This document shows positions 7,454-16,255 of a stretch of DNA of 64,000 nt, piece after piece. Position 1 is the stretch's first letter, and the number at the start of each line of letters is the position of its first letter. Location of the stretch: the NCBI RefSeq assembly GCF_016918855.1, contig NZ_JADKYB010000020.1:62001-126000 (forward strand), written 5' to 3'. Under the pieces are notes generated by a model. That model was not told the origin of the DNA. It made no database searches and saw nothing but the letters and a program-made list of their open reading frames with translations. The position numbers were made by a program, and so were the translations under genes. This DNA is from Actinacidiphila acididurans. GTDB lineage: Bacteria > Actinomycetota > Actinomycetes > Streptomycetales > Streptomycetaceae.

Positions 7454-8395
7454 TCAGCCGTGCTCCGGGCCGCGGCGCCGCCTCAGGACCAGCCCGGTCA
7501 GGCCCACCGCCGCGAACCCGCCGGTGGCGACCAGCGCGCCGGTGCTGCTGCCGGCCGCCGCTGGACCTGCGGCGAGTTGCGCGGTGCCGCCGCCCCCGGC
7601 CGGCACGGGCCGCGTCGGCCGCCCCGGCGCCCCCGGTACGCCCGCCCCGGAACCGCCGCCCTCGGCGGCACCGGTGACCACGGTGACCGACGCCTGCGCC
7701 GAACTGGTCACGCCGTCGCACTGCACCGAGATCGCGTACGAGCCGGCCGTCGCGTCGGACTTGATGTACGCGTCGCCCTCCAGGCCGTCGCCGTCCTTGG
7801 CCGGGGCGAGCGTCACGGCGTTGACGAACGCCTGCGCACTCGCCTTGGCCTTGTGCCCGGCCGTGCAGGAGCTCCGCAGCCGCAGGGAGACGATGCCGCC
7901 GGGGGCCACGCTCCGCGGGCTGACGTTCATCGCCCCGCTCCCGGAGCCGCTCCCGGCGGAGCCACCCGTCGCGGCGGGATCGGCAGCCGTGTCCGGCCCG
8001 GCGGGCGCCGGCACGGCGGAGGGGGTGCCGCTCGCGGCGGGACTCGCGGCGGGATCGGCCGTACTACCGGGATCCGCCAGGGACGGATCGGCGGCGGTGT
8101 CCGTACCCGGGTCGGCGGCCACGTCGGCGCCCGGATCCGTGGCCGCGGTGTCGCCGGTGACCGGATCCCCGGCCGAACCGGTGTCCGTACCGGCGGAGAG
8201 GTCGGCCCCCGAGGGATCGGAGGGGGCAGAGGCGTCGGAGGGGACGGTGCCCGCGCCGGTGGCGGTCGTGGCGCTGCTCGCCCCCGAGTCGCCGGAAGCG
8301 GCGACGGCCGGCTCCGGCAGGGCGGCCGTCCCGCCGACGGCGAGCACCGCGGCCACGCCCACGGCGGCGACGGCGGGCAGTTTCAGACCGAACAT
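7454..8395 (-). CDS. Secreted Ala/Asp/Pro-rich surface protein, probable sortase substrate
   Basis: 313 residues, start ATG 8395 with GGAGG 10 nt upstream; the frame reaches 8491 but without a ribosome site. A signal peptide (MFGLKLPAVAAVGVAAVLAV) ends near AVA-AS. Residues about 35-160 are a low-complexity A/D/P/G/T linker. A small beta-rich domain with two Cys (RSSCTAGH, SVQCDGV) follows, then a Gly/Pro linker, LVATG at 288-292, a hydrophobic segment and the basic tail RRRRGPEHG. This is the layout of a cell-wall sorting signal, although LVATG is not the standard LPxTG or LAxTG. Located directly upstream of a class F sortase. Confidence 0.8.
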   Translation of the reverse strand: MFGLKLPAVAAVGVAAVLAVGGTAALPEPAVAASGDSGASSATTATGAGTVPSDASAPSDPSGADLSAGTDTGSAGDPVTGDTAATDPGADVAADPGTDTAADPSLADPGSTADPAASPAASGTPSAVPAPAGPDTAADPAATGGSAGSGSGSGAMNVSPRSVAPGGIVSLRLRSSCTAGHKAKASAQAFVNAVTLAPAKDGDGLEGDAYIKSDATAGSYAISVQCDGVTSSAQASVTVVTGAAEGGGSGAGVPGAPGRPTRPVPAGGGGTAQLAAGPAAAGSSTGALVATGGFAAVGLTGLVLRRRRGPEHG

Positions 8396-8542
8396 GGAAC
8401 AGGACCTCCGCGTCGCCCGGGCACGGTTCTCGTACCCGCTGCTTACGAAGGTCCCCGGCCCGGGCACGGATCGCACCCGGGCGTGCCCCACCGGAGTGAC
8501 GGGGCCGTCACGTACCGTGGCACCCAGCGGCGCCCGGCGGCC

Positions 8543-9322
8543 TCAGATCTCGGCGACCAGGTCGGCGATGGAGTCGACCACCCGGGACGGCCGGAACGGG
8601 TAGCGGTCGATGTCCGCGGACGTGGTCAGCCCGGTGAGCACCAGGAAGGTGGTCATGCCGGACTCCAGGCCGGCCAGCACGTCGGTGTCCATCCGGTCGC
8701 CGATCATCGCGCTGGTCTCGGAGTGCGCCCCGATCGCGTTCAGCCCGGCGCGCATCATCAGCGGGTTGGGCTTGCCGACGAAGTACGGGGCCTTGCCGGT
8801 CGCCTTGGTGATCAGCGCGGCCACCGACCCGGCGGCGGGCAGCACACCCTCCGGGGACGGGCCGGTCTCGTCCGGGTTGGTGCACAGGAACTGGGCGCCG
8901 TCGTTGATCAGCCGGATCGCCTTGGTCAGCGCCTCGAAGCTGTAGGTGCGGGTCTCGCCGAGCACCACGTAATCCGGCTCGTGGTCGGTGAGCACGTAGC
9001 CCACGTCGTGCAGCGCGGTGGTCAGGCCCGCCTCGCCGATCACGTACGCCGTGCCGCCGGGCCGCTGGTCGTCCAGGAACTTCGCGGTGGCCAGCGCGGA
9101 GGTCCAGATGTTGGCCACCGGCACGTCCAGCCCCATCCGGGACAGCCGTGCGTGCAGGTCGCGCGGCGTGTAGATGGAGTTGTTGGTGAGCACCAGGAAC
9201 GGTTTGCCGGACTCCTTGAGTCCCTTGAGGAAGGCATCGGCGCCCGGGATGGGCGTGCCCTCGTGTATGAGCACCCCGTCCATGTCGGTGAGCCACGACT
9301 CGATGGGCTTACGGGTCGACAC
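8543..9322 (-). CDS. HAD-superfamily (subclass IIA, NagD-like) phosphatase
   Basis: 259 residues with the HAD motifs in order: DMDGV at 13-17 (nucleophile Asp), LVLTNNS (motif II), KPNPLMM (motif III Lys) and MIGDRMDTDV (motif IV). The large C2 cap between motifs II and III is typical of NagD or AraL-type sugar or nucleotide phosphatases. The substrate is not determined by sequence. The start at 9322 is GTG with GGAGAG upstream. Confidence 0.9.
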   Translation of the reverse strand: MSTRKPIESWLTDMDGVLIHEGTPIPGADAFLKGLKESGKPFLVLTNNSIYTPRDLHARLSRMGLDVPVANIWTSALATAKFLDDQRPGGTAYVIGEAGLTTALHDVGYVLTDHEPDYVVLGETRTYSFEALTKAIRLINDGAQFLCTNPDETGPSPEGVLPAAGSVAALITKATGKAPYFVGKPNPLMMRAGLNAIGAHSETSAMIGDRMDTDVLAGLESGMTTFLVLTGLTTSADIDRYPFRPSRVVDSIADLVAEI

Positions 9323-9421
9323 GGATTCGCTCTCCTGTCCTCGTGTCCTCGGCCACGCGTGTTCGATGCCCCAGCGTAACGGGGGTGCGGCCGTCCGGAC
9401 CCCGGGTGTCTCGCCTGCCGG

Positions 9422-10546
9422 TCACGCGGCGGCGGCGAGCGTGCCGCTGAACAGCGGAGCCAGGGCGAGCAGGGCCGCGCCCTCGGCGACGGCGAGCGGC
9501 CGGCCGAGGCCCACCGGCAGCGGCCGGCCCCGGTCGGCGAGCACCGCGGCGACCTCGGTACGGAACAGGTCCGGGTGCGCGGCGACCGTCCCGCCGCCGA
9601 GCACGATCCGGTCCACGTCCAGCAACGCGGCCAGGTTCGCCGCGCCCACCCCCAGCAGCCGGGCCGCGCCCCGCGGGTCCCCCGCCGCGACCGCCGCCAG
9701 GCACAGCGCCTCCAGGCAGCCCCGGTTGCCGCACTTGCACACCGGCCCGTCGAGCTGCACCACTTGGTGCCCGAACTCCCCGGCGCCGGTCCGCCCGCCC
9801 CGGTGCAGCGCCCCGCCCAGCACCAGCGCGGCACCGAGCCCGGTCCCGAGGTGGAGGTAGGCGAAGGAGTCCCCGGGGTCGCTGTCCGCTGCTGCTGCGT
9901 CCCCGTCGCCGTTCCCGTCCTGGTGCGGCAGCACCGACAGCGCCGCCGTGTTGGTGTTCTTGTCGACCGCCACCGGCAGGTGCAGGCGCGCGGTGAGTTC
10001 GGCGCGCAGCGGGCAGCCGGACCAGTGCGGGAAGCCGGTGACGCGGTGCAGGACGCCGGTGGTGTGGTCGAGCGGGCCGCGCATGCCGACCCCGACGCCG
10101 ACGACGGGCGCGGGGGCGAGCGCCAGGACCGTACGCAGACCGGCGGCGATGGCGGGCAGCGCCTCGGCGACCGGAAGACCCAGGTCCAGCGGCAGGGTGC
10201 GGTCGGCCACGGTGCGGCCGGCCAGGTCGGTGAGCACCGCGGTGAGGCGTTCGCCGTCCAGGTGCGCACCGACCGCGTACCGGGCGCGTACCGCCAGCGC
10301 CAGGTCGGTACGGGGCTTGCCGCCGGTCGAGGCGCGCCGGCCGGCCTCCTCCACCAGGCCCTCCGCGCGCAGCCGGGCGGTGATCTTGCTGACCGCCTGC
10401 GGGGTCAGGCCGGTGCGTTCGGCCAGTTCCTGGCGGCTGACCCCGGCGCCCCCGCGCAGCGCGCAGTCACGCAGCAGGGCCAGGACGAGCGCGGCGTTGT
10501 GGCTGCGCAGGGCGGGCAGGTTGGCTCCGGCGGTGGGCAGGTTCAC
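9422..10546 (-). CDS. ROK-family transcriptional regulator
   Basis: 374 residues from the GTG at 10546. An N-terminal MarR-like winged helix (SRQELAERTGLTPQAVSKIT) is joined to a sugar-kinase-like ROK domain with GVGVGMRGPLD, VDKNTNTAAL, HLGTGLGAALVL and the zinc motif CKCGNRGCLEA. Such regulators bind sugars or sugar phosphates. It is divergent from a Gfo/Idh oxidoreductase with a near-perfect palindrome at 10572-10594 between them, so that gene is the likely target and autoregulation is likely. No ribosome site is seen, so the mRNA may be leaderless. The open frame to 10603 overlaps the divergent gene and was rejected. Confidence 0.87.
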   Translation of the reverse strand: MNLPTAGANLPALRSHNAALVLALLRDCALRGGAGVSRQELAERTGLTPQAVSKITARLRAEGLVEEAGRRASTGGKPRTDLALAVRARYAVGAHLDGERLTAVLTDLAGRTVADRTLPLDLGLPVAEALPAIAAGLRTVLALAPAPVVGVGVGMRGPLDHTTGVLHRVTGFPHWSGCPLRAELTARLHLPVAVDKNTNTAALSVLPHQDGNGDGDAAAADSDPGDSFAYLHLGTGLGAALVLGGALHRGGRTGAGEFGHQVVQLDGPVCKCGNRGCLEALCLAAVAAGDPRGAARLLGVGAANLAALLDVDRIVLGGGTVAAHPDLFRTEVAAVLADRGRPLPVGLGRPLAVAEGAALLALAPLFSGTLAAAA

Positions 10547-10571
10547 CCGTTCATTGTGGCCCGCCCTTGCA

Positions 10572-10594
10572 CTTTCGCAACAGTGTTGCCAAAG
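10572..10594. promoter_or_regulatory. Palindromic operator between ROK regulator and Gfo/Idh gene
   Basis: CTTTCGCAAC-AGT-GTTGCCAAAG is an inverted repeat with one mismatched pair around a 3-bp centre. It ends 7 bp before the ATG at 10602 and begins 25 bp before the ROK start, so a bound protein would block both genes. Confidence 0.65.
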
Positions 10595-10601
10595 TGGCGG
10601 C

Positions 10602-11669
10602 ATGCGCGTACCCCCTACCGCCCCGCTCCGCGTCGCCCTGGTCGGCTACGGGCCGGCCGGCGCCTTCTTCCACGCCCCGCTGATCGCCGGTACCCCGGGC
10701 CTGAGCCTGGACACCATCGTCACCACCAGCCCCGAGCGCCGCGCCCAGGCGCTCGCCGAGCACCCCCGGGTGCGGTTCGCGGGCGGCGCCGACGAGCTGT
10801 GGCCGCGGGCCGGCGAACTGGACCTGGTGGTCCTGGCCTCCCCCAACCGCACCCATGTGCCGCTGGCCGCCGCCGCCCTGGAGGCCGGGCTGCCGGTCGT
10901 GGTGGACAAGCCGATGGCGACGACCGCCGCCGAGGCCCGCAGCCTCGCCGCCCTCGCCGAGGCCCGCGGCCTGCTGCTCACCGTCTTCCACAACCGCCGC
11001 TGGGACGCCGACTTCCGCACCCTCCAGTCCCTGCTCGCCAAGGGCGAGCTCGGTCGGGTGCACCGCTTCGAGTCGCGCTTCGAGCGCTGGCGGCCGCAGC
11101 TCAAGGGCGGCTGGCGCGAGTCCGGCGACCCGGCCGAGGCCGGCGGCCTGCTCTACGACCTCGGCAGCCACCTCGTCGACCAGGCACTGACCCTCTTCGG
11201 CCCGGCGGCTCACGTCTACGCCGAGGGGGACGTACGCCGCGAGGGCGCCGCGGCCGACGACGACAGCTTCATCGCCCTCACCCACACCGGCGGGGTCCGC
11301 TCCCACCTGTGGATGAGCGCCACCACCGCGCGGCTCGGCCCCCGCTTCCGGGTGCTCGGCAGCACGGGCGGCTACGTCACCTACGGCCTGGACCCGCAGG
11401 AACCCGCCCTGCGCGAGGGCCTGCGGCCCGGCGAGGGCACCGAGTGGGGTGCCGAACCCGAATCCGCCTGGGGCACCCTCGGCACCGACGAGACCGCCCG
11501 GCCCGTACCCTCCCTGCCCGGCGACTACCCCGCCTTCTACGCCGCCGTCGAAGCCGCCCTGCGCGACGGCACCGCCCCGCCGGTCACCCCGCTGGAGGCC
11601 GCCGCAACCCTGGACGTCATCGAGGCCGCCCGCGAGTCGGCCCGCACCGGACGGACGGTGACCCTGTGA
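10602..11669 (+). CDS. Gfo/Idh/MocA-family NAD(P)-dependent oxidoreductase
   Basis: 355 residues. The N-terminal Rossmann fold has VALVGYGPAGAFFHAPLI as dinucleotide-binding loop; VDKPMATTAAEA carries the conserved Lys-Pro of the family; the C-terminal alpha/beta domain includes GGLLYDLGSHLVDQAL with the catalytic-region His. Predicted to oxidise or reduce a sugar or inositol-type substrate in the cytoplasm. The downstream gene overlaps its stop by 4 nt (GTGA), so they form an operon, probably under the divergent ROK repressor. Confidence 0.9.
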   Translation: MRVPPTAPLRVALVGYGPAGAFFHAPLIAGTPGLSLDTIVTTSPERRAQALAEHPRVRFAGGADELWPRAGELDLVVLASPNRTHVPLAAAALEAGLPVVVDKPMATTAAEARSLAALAEARGLLLTVFHNRRWDADFRTLQSLLAKGELGRVHRFESRFERWRPQLKGGWRESGDPAEAGGLLYDLGSHLVDQALTLFGPAAHVYAEGDVRREGAAADDDSFIALTHTGGVRSHLWMSATTARLGPRFRVLGSTGGYVTYGLDPQEPALREGLRPGEGTEWGAEPESAWGTLGTDETARPVPSLPGDYPAFYAAVEAALRDGTAPPVTPLEAAATLDVIEAARESARTGRTVTL

Positions 11670-12166
11670 CCACGGCTTCCTCCGCTTCCCCGGACAACCT
11701 GCTCGCCGTCCTCGCCGCGCAGGAGGAGGAACTGGTCCTCCCCCGCTTCACGCCCGACGACGCGTGGGTGCTGGGCTGCCTCCTGGTGGACCTCGCCCGC
11801 TCCCGCGGCGCCGCCGTCACGGTCGACATCCGGCACGGCGCCCAGCAGCTCTTCCACTGCGCGCTCCCCGGCACCACCCCGGACAACGATGCCTGGCTCG
11901 ACCGCAAGGCGCGCGTCGTGACCCGCTATCACGCGTCCTCCTTCCTGGTCGGCGAGCGCTTTCGTGCGAAGGGTTCCACCTTCGAGGCGTCCTCCCGCCT
12001 CGACCCCGACCTCTACGCCGCCCACGGCGGGGCCTTCCCCTTGCGGGTGGCCGGCGCCGGCCTGGTCGGCATCGTCGGTGTCTCCGGCCTCCCCCAGGCC
12101 GAGGACCACGCCTTGGTGGTGGAGGGGCTTCGGCAATTCCTGCGGGAGGGGGTTCGCCCGGAGTAG
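11666..12166 (+). CDS. Heme-degrading-domain / UPF0303 family protein
   Basis: 166 residues from the GTG at 11666, which overlaps the upstream stop as GTGA. The sequence belongs to the GlcG/UPF0303 (DUF336) type: LVDLARSRGAAVTVDIRHG, then the conserved NDAWLDRKARVVTRYHASSF and the C-terminal GLVGIVGVSGLPQAEDHALV. The biochemical role is unclear; family members have been linked to heme or small-molecule metabolism. Coupling to the Gfo/Idh gene suggests a shared pathway. Confidence 0.82.
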   Translation: MTTASSASPDNLLAVLAAQEEELVLPRFTPDDAWVLGCLLVDLARSRGAAVTVDIRHGAQQLFHCALPGTTPDNDAWLDRKARVVTRYHASSFLVGERFRAKGSTFEASSRLDPDLYAAHGGAFPLRVAGAGLVGIVGVSGLPQAEDHALVVEGLRQFLREGVRPE

Positions 12167-12210
12167 CCAGGGCCCGCCTGGCGGCGGGCGGTTCGCCGGG
12201 AGCGCCCCGC

Positions 12211-12240
12211 AGGGGCGCGGGGAACTGCGCGAGCAACCCT
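12211..12240 (-). repeat. Interspersed repeat, type I copy
   Basis: Same core as at 6511, in inverted orientation, followed by gagcaaccct. It lies in the 267-bp gap between the convergent UPF0303 and FAHD genes, which otherwise shows no gene. Confidence 0.8.
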
Positions 12241-12332
12241 CCCCCAGAGCCTTCGGCCTGGGAGGTACCCCCACCGTGGCGCGCGTCGCCACCGGCCCGA
12301 AGGGGCAGTTGCTGCCGTCTCCGGACCACTGG

Positions 12333-12395
12333 CCGTCACTGGCTGAGCGCGCCCACGCGGCGCCGGCCGCATGTCGACTACAGCCCCGCGCCCCT
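12333..12395 (+). repeat. Interspersed repeat, type II copy
   Basis: Reads ggctgagcgcgcccacgcgg, then cgccggccgc and acagccccgcgcccct. It shares both ends with type I copies but has an extra middle. The last 12 bp are inverted relative to 12211-12222, so the two copies can pair. Confidence 0.7.
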
Positions 12396-12433
12396 GGGTT
12401 GTCCGGGCGAACCGCCCGCACGCAATGCTGAGG

Positions 12434-13288
12434 TCACGCAGACTTGAGCTCTTGCCGTTGCCGCCCGAGCCCATCGATCTCGAGCTCGACGATGTCACCG
12501 GGTCGAAGGTACGGCTTGGGCTCGGGCTGTCCGAGGGCCACGCCGGCAGGCGTACCCGTGTTGATGACGTCACCCGGGTAGAGAGTCATGAAGTGGCTGA
12601 GGTAGCGGACCACTTCGGCCACGGGGAAGATCTGGTCGGCGGTCGTGCCGTTCTGCTTCAGCTCGCCGTTGACCCACAGCCGCAGCGGGAGGGCCTGCGG
12701 GTCGGCGACCTCGTCGGCGGTGACCAGCCAGGGGCCGAGCGGGTTGAAGGTCTCGCAGTTCTTGCCCTTGTCCCACTGGCCGCCGCGCTCGATCTGGTAC
12801 TCGCGCTCCGACACGTCGTGCGCGACCGCGTAGCCGGCGACGGCCGACAGGGCTTCCTCGTGCGAGGCCGCGTACCGCAGCTCCCGGCCGATGACCACGG
12901 CCAGCTCGACCTCCCAGTCGGTCTTCTCGCTGCCGCGGGGCACCAGGACGGTGTCCTCGGGGCCGACCACCGTGTCGGGGGCCTTCATGAAGACGACCGG
13001 CTCGGTGGGCACCGTGGCGCCGGTCTCGGTGGCGTGGTCGTGGTAGTTGAGGCCGATGCACACGATCTTGCCGATCCGCGCCAGCGGCGGCCCGACCCGC
13101 AGGCCGGCGTCCAGCGCGGGCAGCGAACCGTCGGCCAGGGCCGCGGCGATCCGCTCCAGCGCGGCTCCGTCGGCCAGCAGGGCACCGTCGATGTCCGGCA
13201 CGAGACCGCCGATGTCCCGCGCCACGCCTTCCGGGTCCAGCACGGCGGGGCGCTCCGCCCCGGCAGGTCCGACACGCAGCAGCTTCAC
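12434..13288 (-). CDS. Fumarylacetoacetate hydrolase family protein
   Basis: 284 residues, GTG start 13288 with GGAG about 9 nt upstream. The FAH fold motifs are clear: CIGLNYHDHATETG, EPVVFMKAPDTVVGP, DWEVELAVVIGRELR with acidic metal ligands, AVAHDVSEREYQ, INTGTPAGVALGQ and GDIVELEIDGLG. The likely reaction is hydrolysis or isomerisation of a 2-oxo-dienoate or acylpyruvate in aromatic degradation. The frame stays open to 14665, but upstream of 13288 it is antisense to the DUF445 gene and is not coding. hppD, another aromatic catabolism gene, is 29 kb away, so no direct link. Confidence 0.92.
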   Translation of the reverse strand: MKLLRVGPAGAERPAVLDPEGVARDIGGLVPDIDGALLADGAALERIAAALADGSLPALDAGLRVGPPLARIGKIVCIGLNYHDHATETGATVPTEPVVFMKAPDTVVGPEDTVLVPRGSEKTDWEVELAVVIGRELRYAASHEEALSAVAGYAVAHDVSEREYQIERGGQWDKGKNCETFNPLGPWLVTADEVADPQALPLRLWVNGELKQNGTTADQIFPVAEVVRYLSHFMTLYPGDVINTGTPAGVALGQPEPKPYLRPGDIVELEIDGLGRQRQELKSA

Positions 13289-13512
13289 AGTGAGAACTCC
13301 GTCGTAGTGCGTAGTGACAGTGATGCGGTACGACAGCGCCGACGCCGGCCGTACGGGCCGGTCACCTGCCGGTACGGCAGTCATCGGATGTCTTGTCGAT
13401 CCTCCAAGGAGCGGGCGGCCCGCGCAACCCCCGACCGGCAGGTGGACCGGAGCCGGGTACGAACCAGAGGTCGGAGCCGTATCACCCGTTCGTACCACTG
13501 GGTCCGTACCGC

Positions 13513-14895
13513 TCAGCCGCCGGCCACCCGCGAGATCGTGTAGATGAGCACACCGGCCAGCGCGCCCACCACCGTGCCGTTGATCCGGATGAACTGCAGG
13601 TCCCGCCCCACGTGCGCCTCGATCTTGCGCGAGGTCTGGTCGGCGTCCCAGCCGGCCACCGTCTCGCTGATCAGCGAGGTGATCTCGGCCCGATAGGTGG
13701 TCACCAGATACGTCGCCGCGTCCTCCAGCCAGGTGTCCACCTTGGCCCGCAGCCTCGGGTCCGCGGACAGCCGGCCGCCCAGCGAGAGCAGCGAGGCCCG
13801 GGTACGCAGCCGCAACTGGCTGCGCTCGTCCTCGGCCGCGGCCACCACCATGCCCCGTACCGCGCTCCACACCGAGGCGATCAGCTCCTGCACCTCGTCC
13901 CGGGCCAGCAGGTCGTTCTTCAGCCGCTCCACCCGGGCCCGGGTGTCCGGATCGGACTGGAGCTCCACCGCGAAGTCGGTGAGGAAACGGTCCACCGCGC
14001 CGCGCGCCGGGTGCTCCGGCGAGTCCCGCATCTCGGTGATGAACCGCAGCAGCTCCTTGTAGACCCGCTCGCCCACCTTGCGGTCCACGAACCGCGGGGT
14101 CCAGCCGGGCGCCCCGTCCTTGACCGCGGCCATCACGGAGTCGCCGTGCAGCACCAGCCAGTCGTGGGCCCGTACGCACACCAGGTCCACCACCCGCCGG
14201 TGGCCGCCGTCCGCCACGATCCGCTCCAGCATCTTGCCCAGCCCCGGCGCGACCTCCTGCGCCTCGGCCCGCCGGGTGATCGCCTCGCTGACCACCGCCT
14301 GCACGTCGGAGTCGCGCAGCACCGTCAGCACGCCGCGCAGCGCCGCCGCGGCCTGCTCGGTGGCCTTGCCGGCGTTGTCCGGCTCGGCGAGCCAGCCGCC
14401 CAGCCGCGCGCCGATGCCGACCGAGCGCAGCCGGGCCCGCACCACGTCCGCGGACAGGAAGTTCTCCCCCACGAAGTCGCCCAGGCTCGCGCCCAGCACG
14501 TCCTTCTTCGTCGGGATGATCGCGGTGTGCGGGATCGGCAGGCCCAGCGGACGGCGGAACAGCGCCGTCACCGCGAACCAGTCGGCCAGCGCGCCCACCA
14601 TGCTCGCCTCCGCAGCGGCGGCCACGTACCCGGCCCACGGCCCGGCACCGCTCGCGCCCGCCCACTTGCTCAGCGCGTACACCACGGTGGCGACCAGCAG
14701 GAAGCCGGTCGCGATCAGCTTCATCCGGCGCACCCCGCGGCGCCGCTCCGCATCCATTTCGGCCGTGGCCGGGTGCGCGCCGGCCGGCCCGGCCGGGCGC
14801 CGCGGCATCCGCGCCGGTCCCGCCGTCACCGGCGGCCCCGCGCGCTCCACCGGTACCGGTCTGCTGTCCGTCCGCCCCGTGTCCATCGGCTCCAC
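13513..14895 (-). CDS. DUF445 membrane protein
   Basis: 460 residues. After a Pro/Arg-rich N-terminus, helix one is about residues 58-75 (MKLIATGFLLVATVVYALS) and helix two follows after GPWAGYVAAAAEASMVGALADWFAVTALFRRP, the signature of the DUF445/YheB family. IPHTAIIPTKKDVLG and GDFVGENFL are also family sequence. The C-terminus has a last hydrophobic helix (VVGALAGVLIYTISRVAG). Function unknown. The start may be GTG 14895 (AT-rich GAATAC just upstream suggests a leaderless message) or ATG 14886. Confidence 0.88.
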   Translation of the reverse strand: MEPMDTGRTDSRPVPVERAGPPVTAGPARMPRRPAGPAGAHPATAEMDAERRRGVRRMKLIATGFLLVATVVYALSKWAGASGAGPWAGYVAAAAEASMVGALADWFAVTALFRRPLGLPIPHTAIIPTKKDVLGASLGDFVGENFLSADVVRARLRSVGIGARLGGWLAEPDNAGKATEQAAAALRGVLTVLRDSDVQAVVSEAITRRAEAQEVAPGLGKMLERIVADGGHRRVVDLVCVRAHDWLVLHGDSVMAAVKDGAPGWTPRFVDRKVGERVYKELLRFITEMRDSPEHPARGAVDRFLTDFAVELQSDPDTRARVERLKNDLLARDEVQELIASVWSAVRGMVVAAAEDERSQLRLRTRASLLSLGGRLSADPRLRAKVDTWLEDAATYLVTTYRAEITSLISETVAGWDADQTSRKIEAHVGRDLQFIRINGTVVGALAGVLIYTISRVAGG

Positions 14896-14993
14896 CCGCG
14901 TATTCTCACCGCCACTGCCATTCCGGGAACGTACGAGAGGCCCGGGCGGCTCCCGGTGTCGCCGCCGGACCGCCGCCGGGCCGAAGGAGGATC

Positions 14994-16127
14994 ATGACCG
15001 AGCGGCGCACCGCCGGGGGGCTGCCCGGCTATGCGGAGCACTTCGAGGAGCCCGAGGGCTACCTCGACTTCGCCCGGTACGGACCGCCGTCCCGCGACGT
15101 CCTCGCCGCGACCGCCGACGCCCTGGCCCGCTCGGCCCGCGCCGACCACACCACGGTCGACGACCTGATGCACGCGGACGTGCGCGCCCGCCGGGCCGCG
15201 GCCCGGCTCGCGGGCACCGACCCCGACCACACCGTACTGCTGCCCAACGCCTCCACCGGCCTCTTCCACGCCGCCTTCGGCATCCCCGGCGGCACCGTGC
15301 TGGTGCCCGCCACCGACTTCCCGGCCAACCACTACCCCTGGCGGCGCAGCGAGGACCTCGGCCGCGCCGTCCCCCGCTGGCTGACCCCCGGCGCCCGCGG
15401 CCCGATCACCCCCGACGCCGTACGCGCCGCCCTCACCCCCGACGTAGTCGCCCTGGCCGTCAGCGCGGTGGACTTCCGCACCGGCGCCCGCGCCGACCTG
15501 GCCGCCCTGCGCGAGGTCATCGGCCCGGACCGGCTGCTGGTCGTCGACGGCATCCAGGGCTTCGGCGTCGCCGACCTGCCCTGGCCGGCCGCCGACGTCC
15601 TGGTCACCGGCGGCCAGAAGTGGCTGCGGGCGAGCTGGTCCACCGGCTTCGCCGCCCTGTCCGACCGGGCCCTGGAACGCCTGGAACCCACCCTCACCGG
15701 CTGGACCGGCGTCACCGACGTGGCCCTCTTCGACGACAGCGAGCACCCGGTGGCGCCCGGCGCGGGCCGCTGGAGCATCACCAACCTCAGCCCGGTCGCC
15801 GCGGCCGCCTTCGCCGCCGCCCTCGAACTCGTCGAACGCGCCGGCGTCCGCGCCATCGAAGCCCACATCCACGACCGCGTGGACCAGCTCCTCGACACCG
15901 TCCGCGCCCACGGCGGCGAGATCCTCTCCCCCACCGCCCCCGCCGAACGCGCCGGCATCGTCTCCTTCCGCCTCCCCGGCACCTCCCCTTCCGACATCGC
16001 CAAGGCCCTCCACACCCACGGCGTCACCCCCTCGGTCCGCGCCACCTCCGTCCGCCTCTCGGCCCACGCCTCCACCTCCCTCGCCGCCGTCACCCGCGTG
16101 GACGCGGCCCTGTCCACCCTGGGTTGA
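14994..16127 (+). CDS. Class V (cysteine-desulfurase-like) PLP aminotransferase
   Basis: 377 residues. The ATG at 14994 follows AGGAGG by 5 nt. Fold-type I PLP features: LLPNASTGLFHAAFG (cofactor phosphate), LVVDGIQGFGVADLPWPAAD with the Asp that holds the pyridine nitrogen, and the Schiff-base lysine in TGGQKWLRA. Sequence is closest in character to the SufS/CsdA/isopenicillin N epimerase group, but there is no obvious active cysteine loop for desulfuration, so the substrate is open. Single gene, convergent with the minus-strand region holding tRNA-Leu. Confidence 0.87.
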   Translation: MTERRTAGGLPGYAEHFEEPEGYLDFARYGPPSRDVLAATADALARSARADHTTVDDLMHADVRARRAAARLAGTDPDHTVLLPNASTGLFHAAFGIPGGTVLVPATDFPANHYPWRRSEDLGRAVPRWLTPGARGPITPDAVRAALTPDVVALAVSAVDFRTGARADLAALREVIGPDRLLVVDGIQGFGVADLPWPAADVLVTGGQKWLRASWSTGFAALSDRALERLEPTLTGWTGVTDVALFDDSEHPVAPGAGRWSITNLSPVAAAAFAAALELVERAGVRAIEAHIHDRVDQLLDTVRAHGGEILSPTAPAERAGIVSFRLPGTSPSDIAKALHTHGVTPSVRATSVRLSAHASTSLAAVTRVDAALSTLG

Positions 16128-16174
16128 GACCCGGCACCCCGATCTCACCCCGATCTCAACCCGGAGCCGCTTCC

Positions 16175-16255
16175 TCACCCCGTCTGCCCGTACATCCGCG
16201 CGATCACGTCCTCGATCGCCGGGTCGGGGACCGAGAGGTCGACCAGGGGGGTGGG
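16175..16255 (-). pseudogene. Orphan C-terminal fragment of an ABC transporter ATPase
   Basis: The minus strand reads PLVDLSVPDPAIEDVIARMY then GQTG and a stop. This matches, nearly residue for residue, the end of the intact ABC ATPase at 24803 (PLVDLSVREPAIEDVIARMY, GQPG, stop), and about nine of ten bases agree, including bases after the stop. Nothing upstream of 16256 resembles the rest of an ATPase. It is the relic of a second copy, or of a rearrangement. Confidence 0.75.

Noticed and set aside
12434-14665. A 743-codon open frame on the minus strand covering FAHD and beyond
   Set aside because: Only 12434-13288 matches the FAHD family; the upstream part is antisense to the DUF445 gene and is Gly/Arg/Ala-rich, as shadow frames in GC-rich DNA are.
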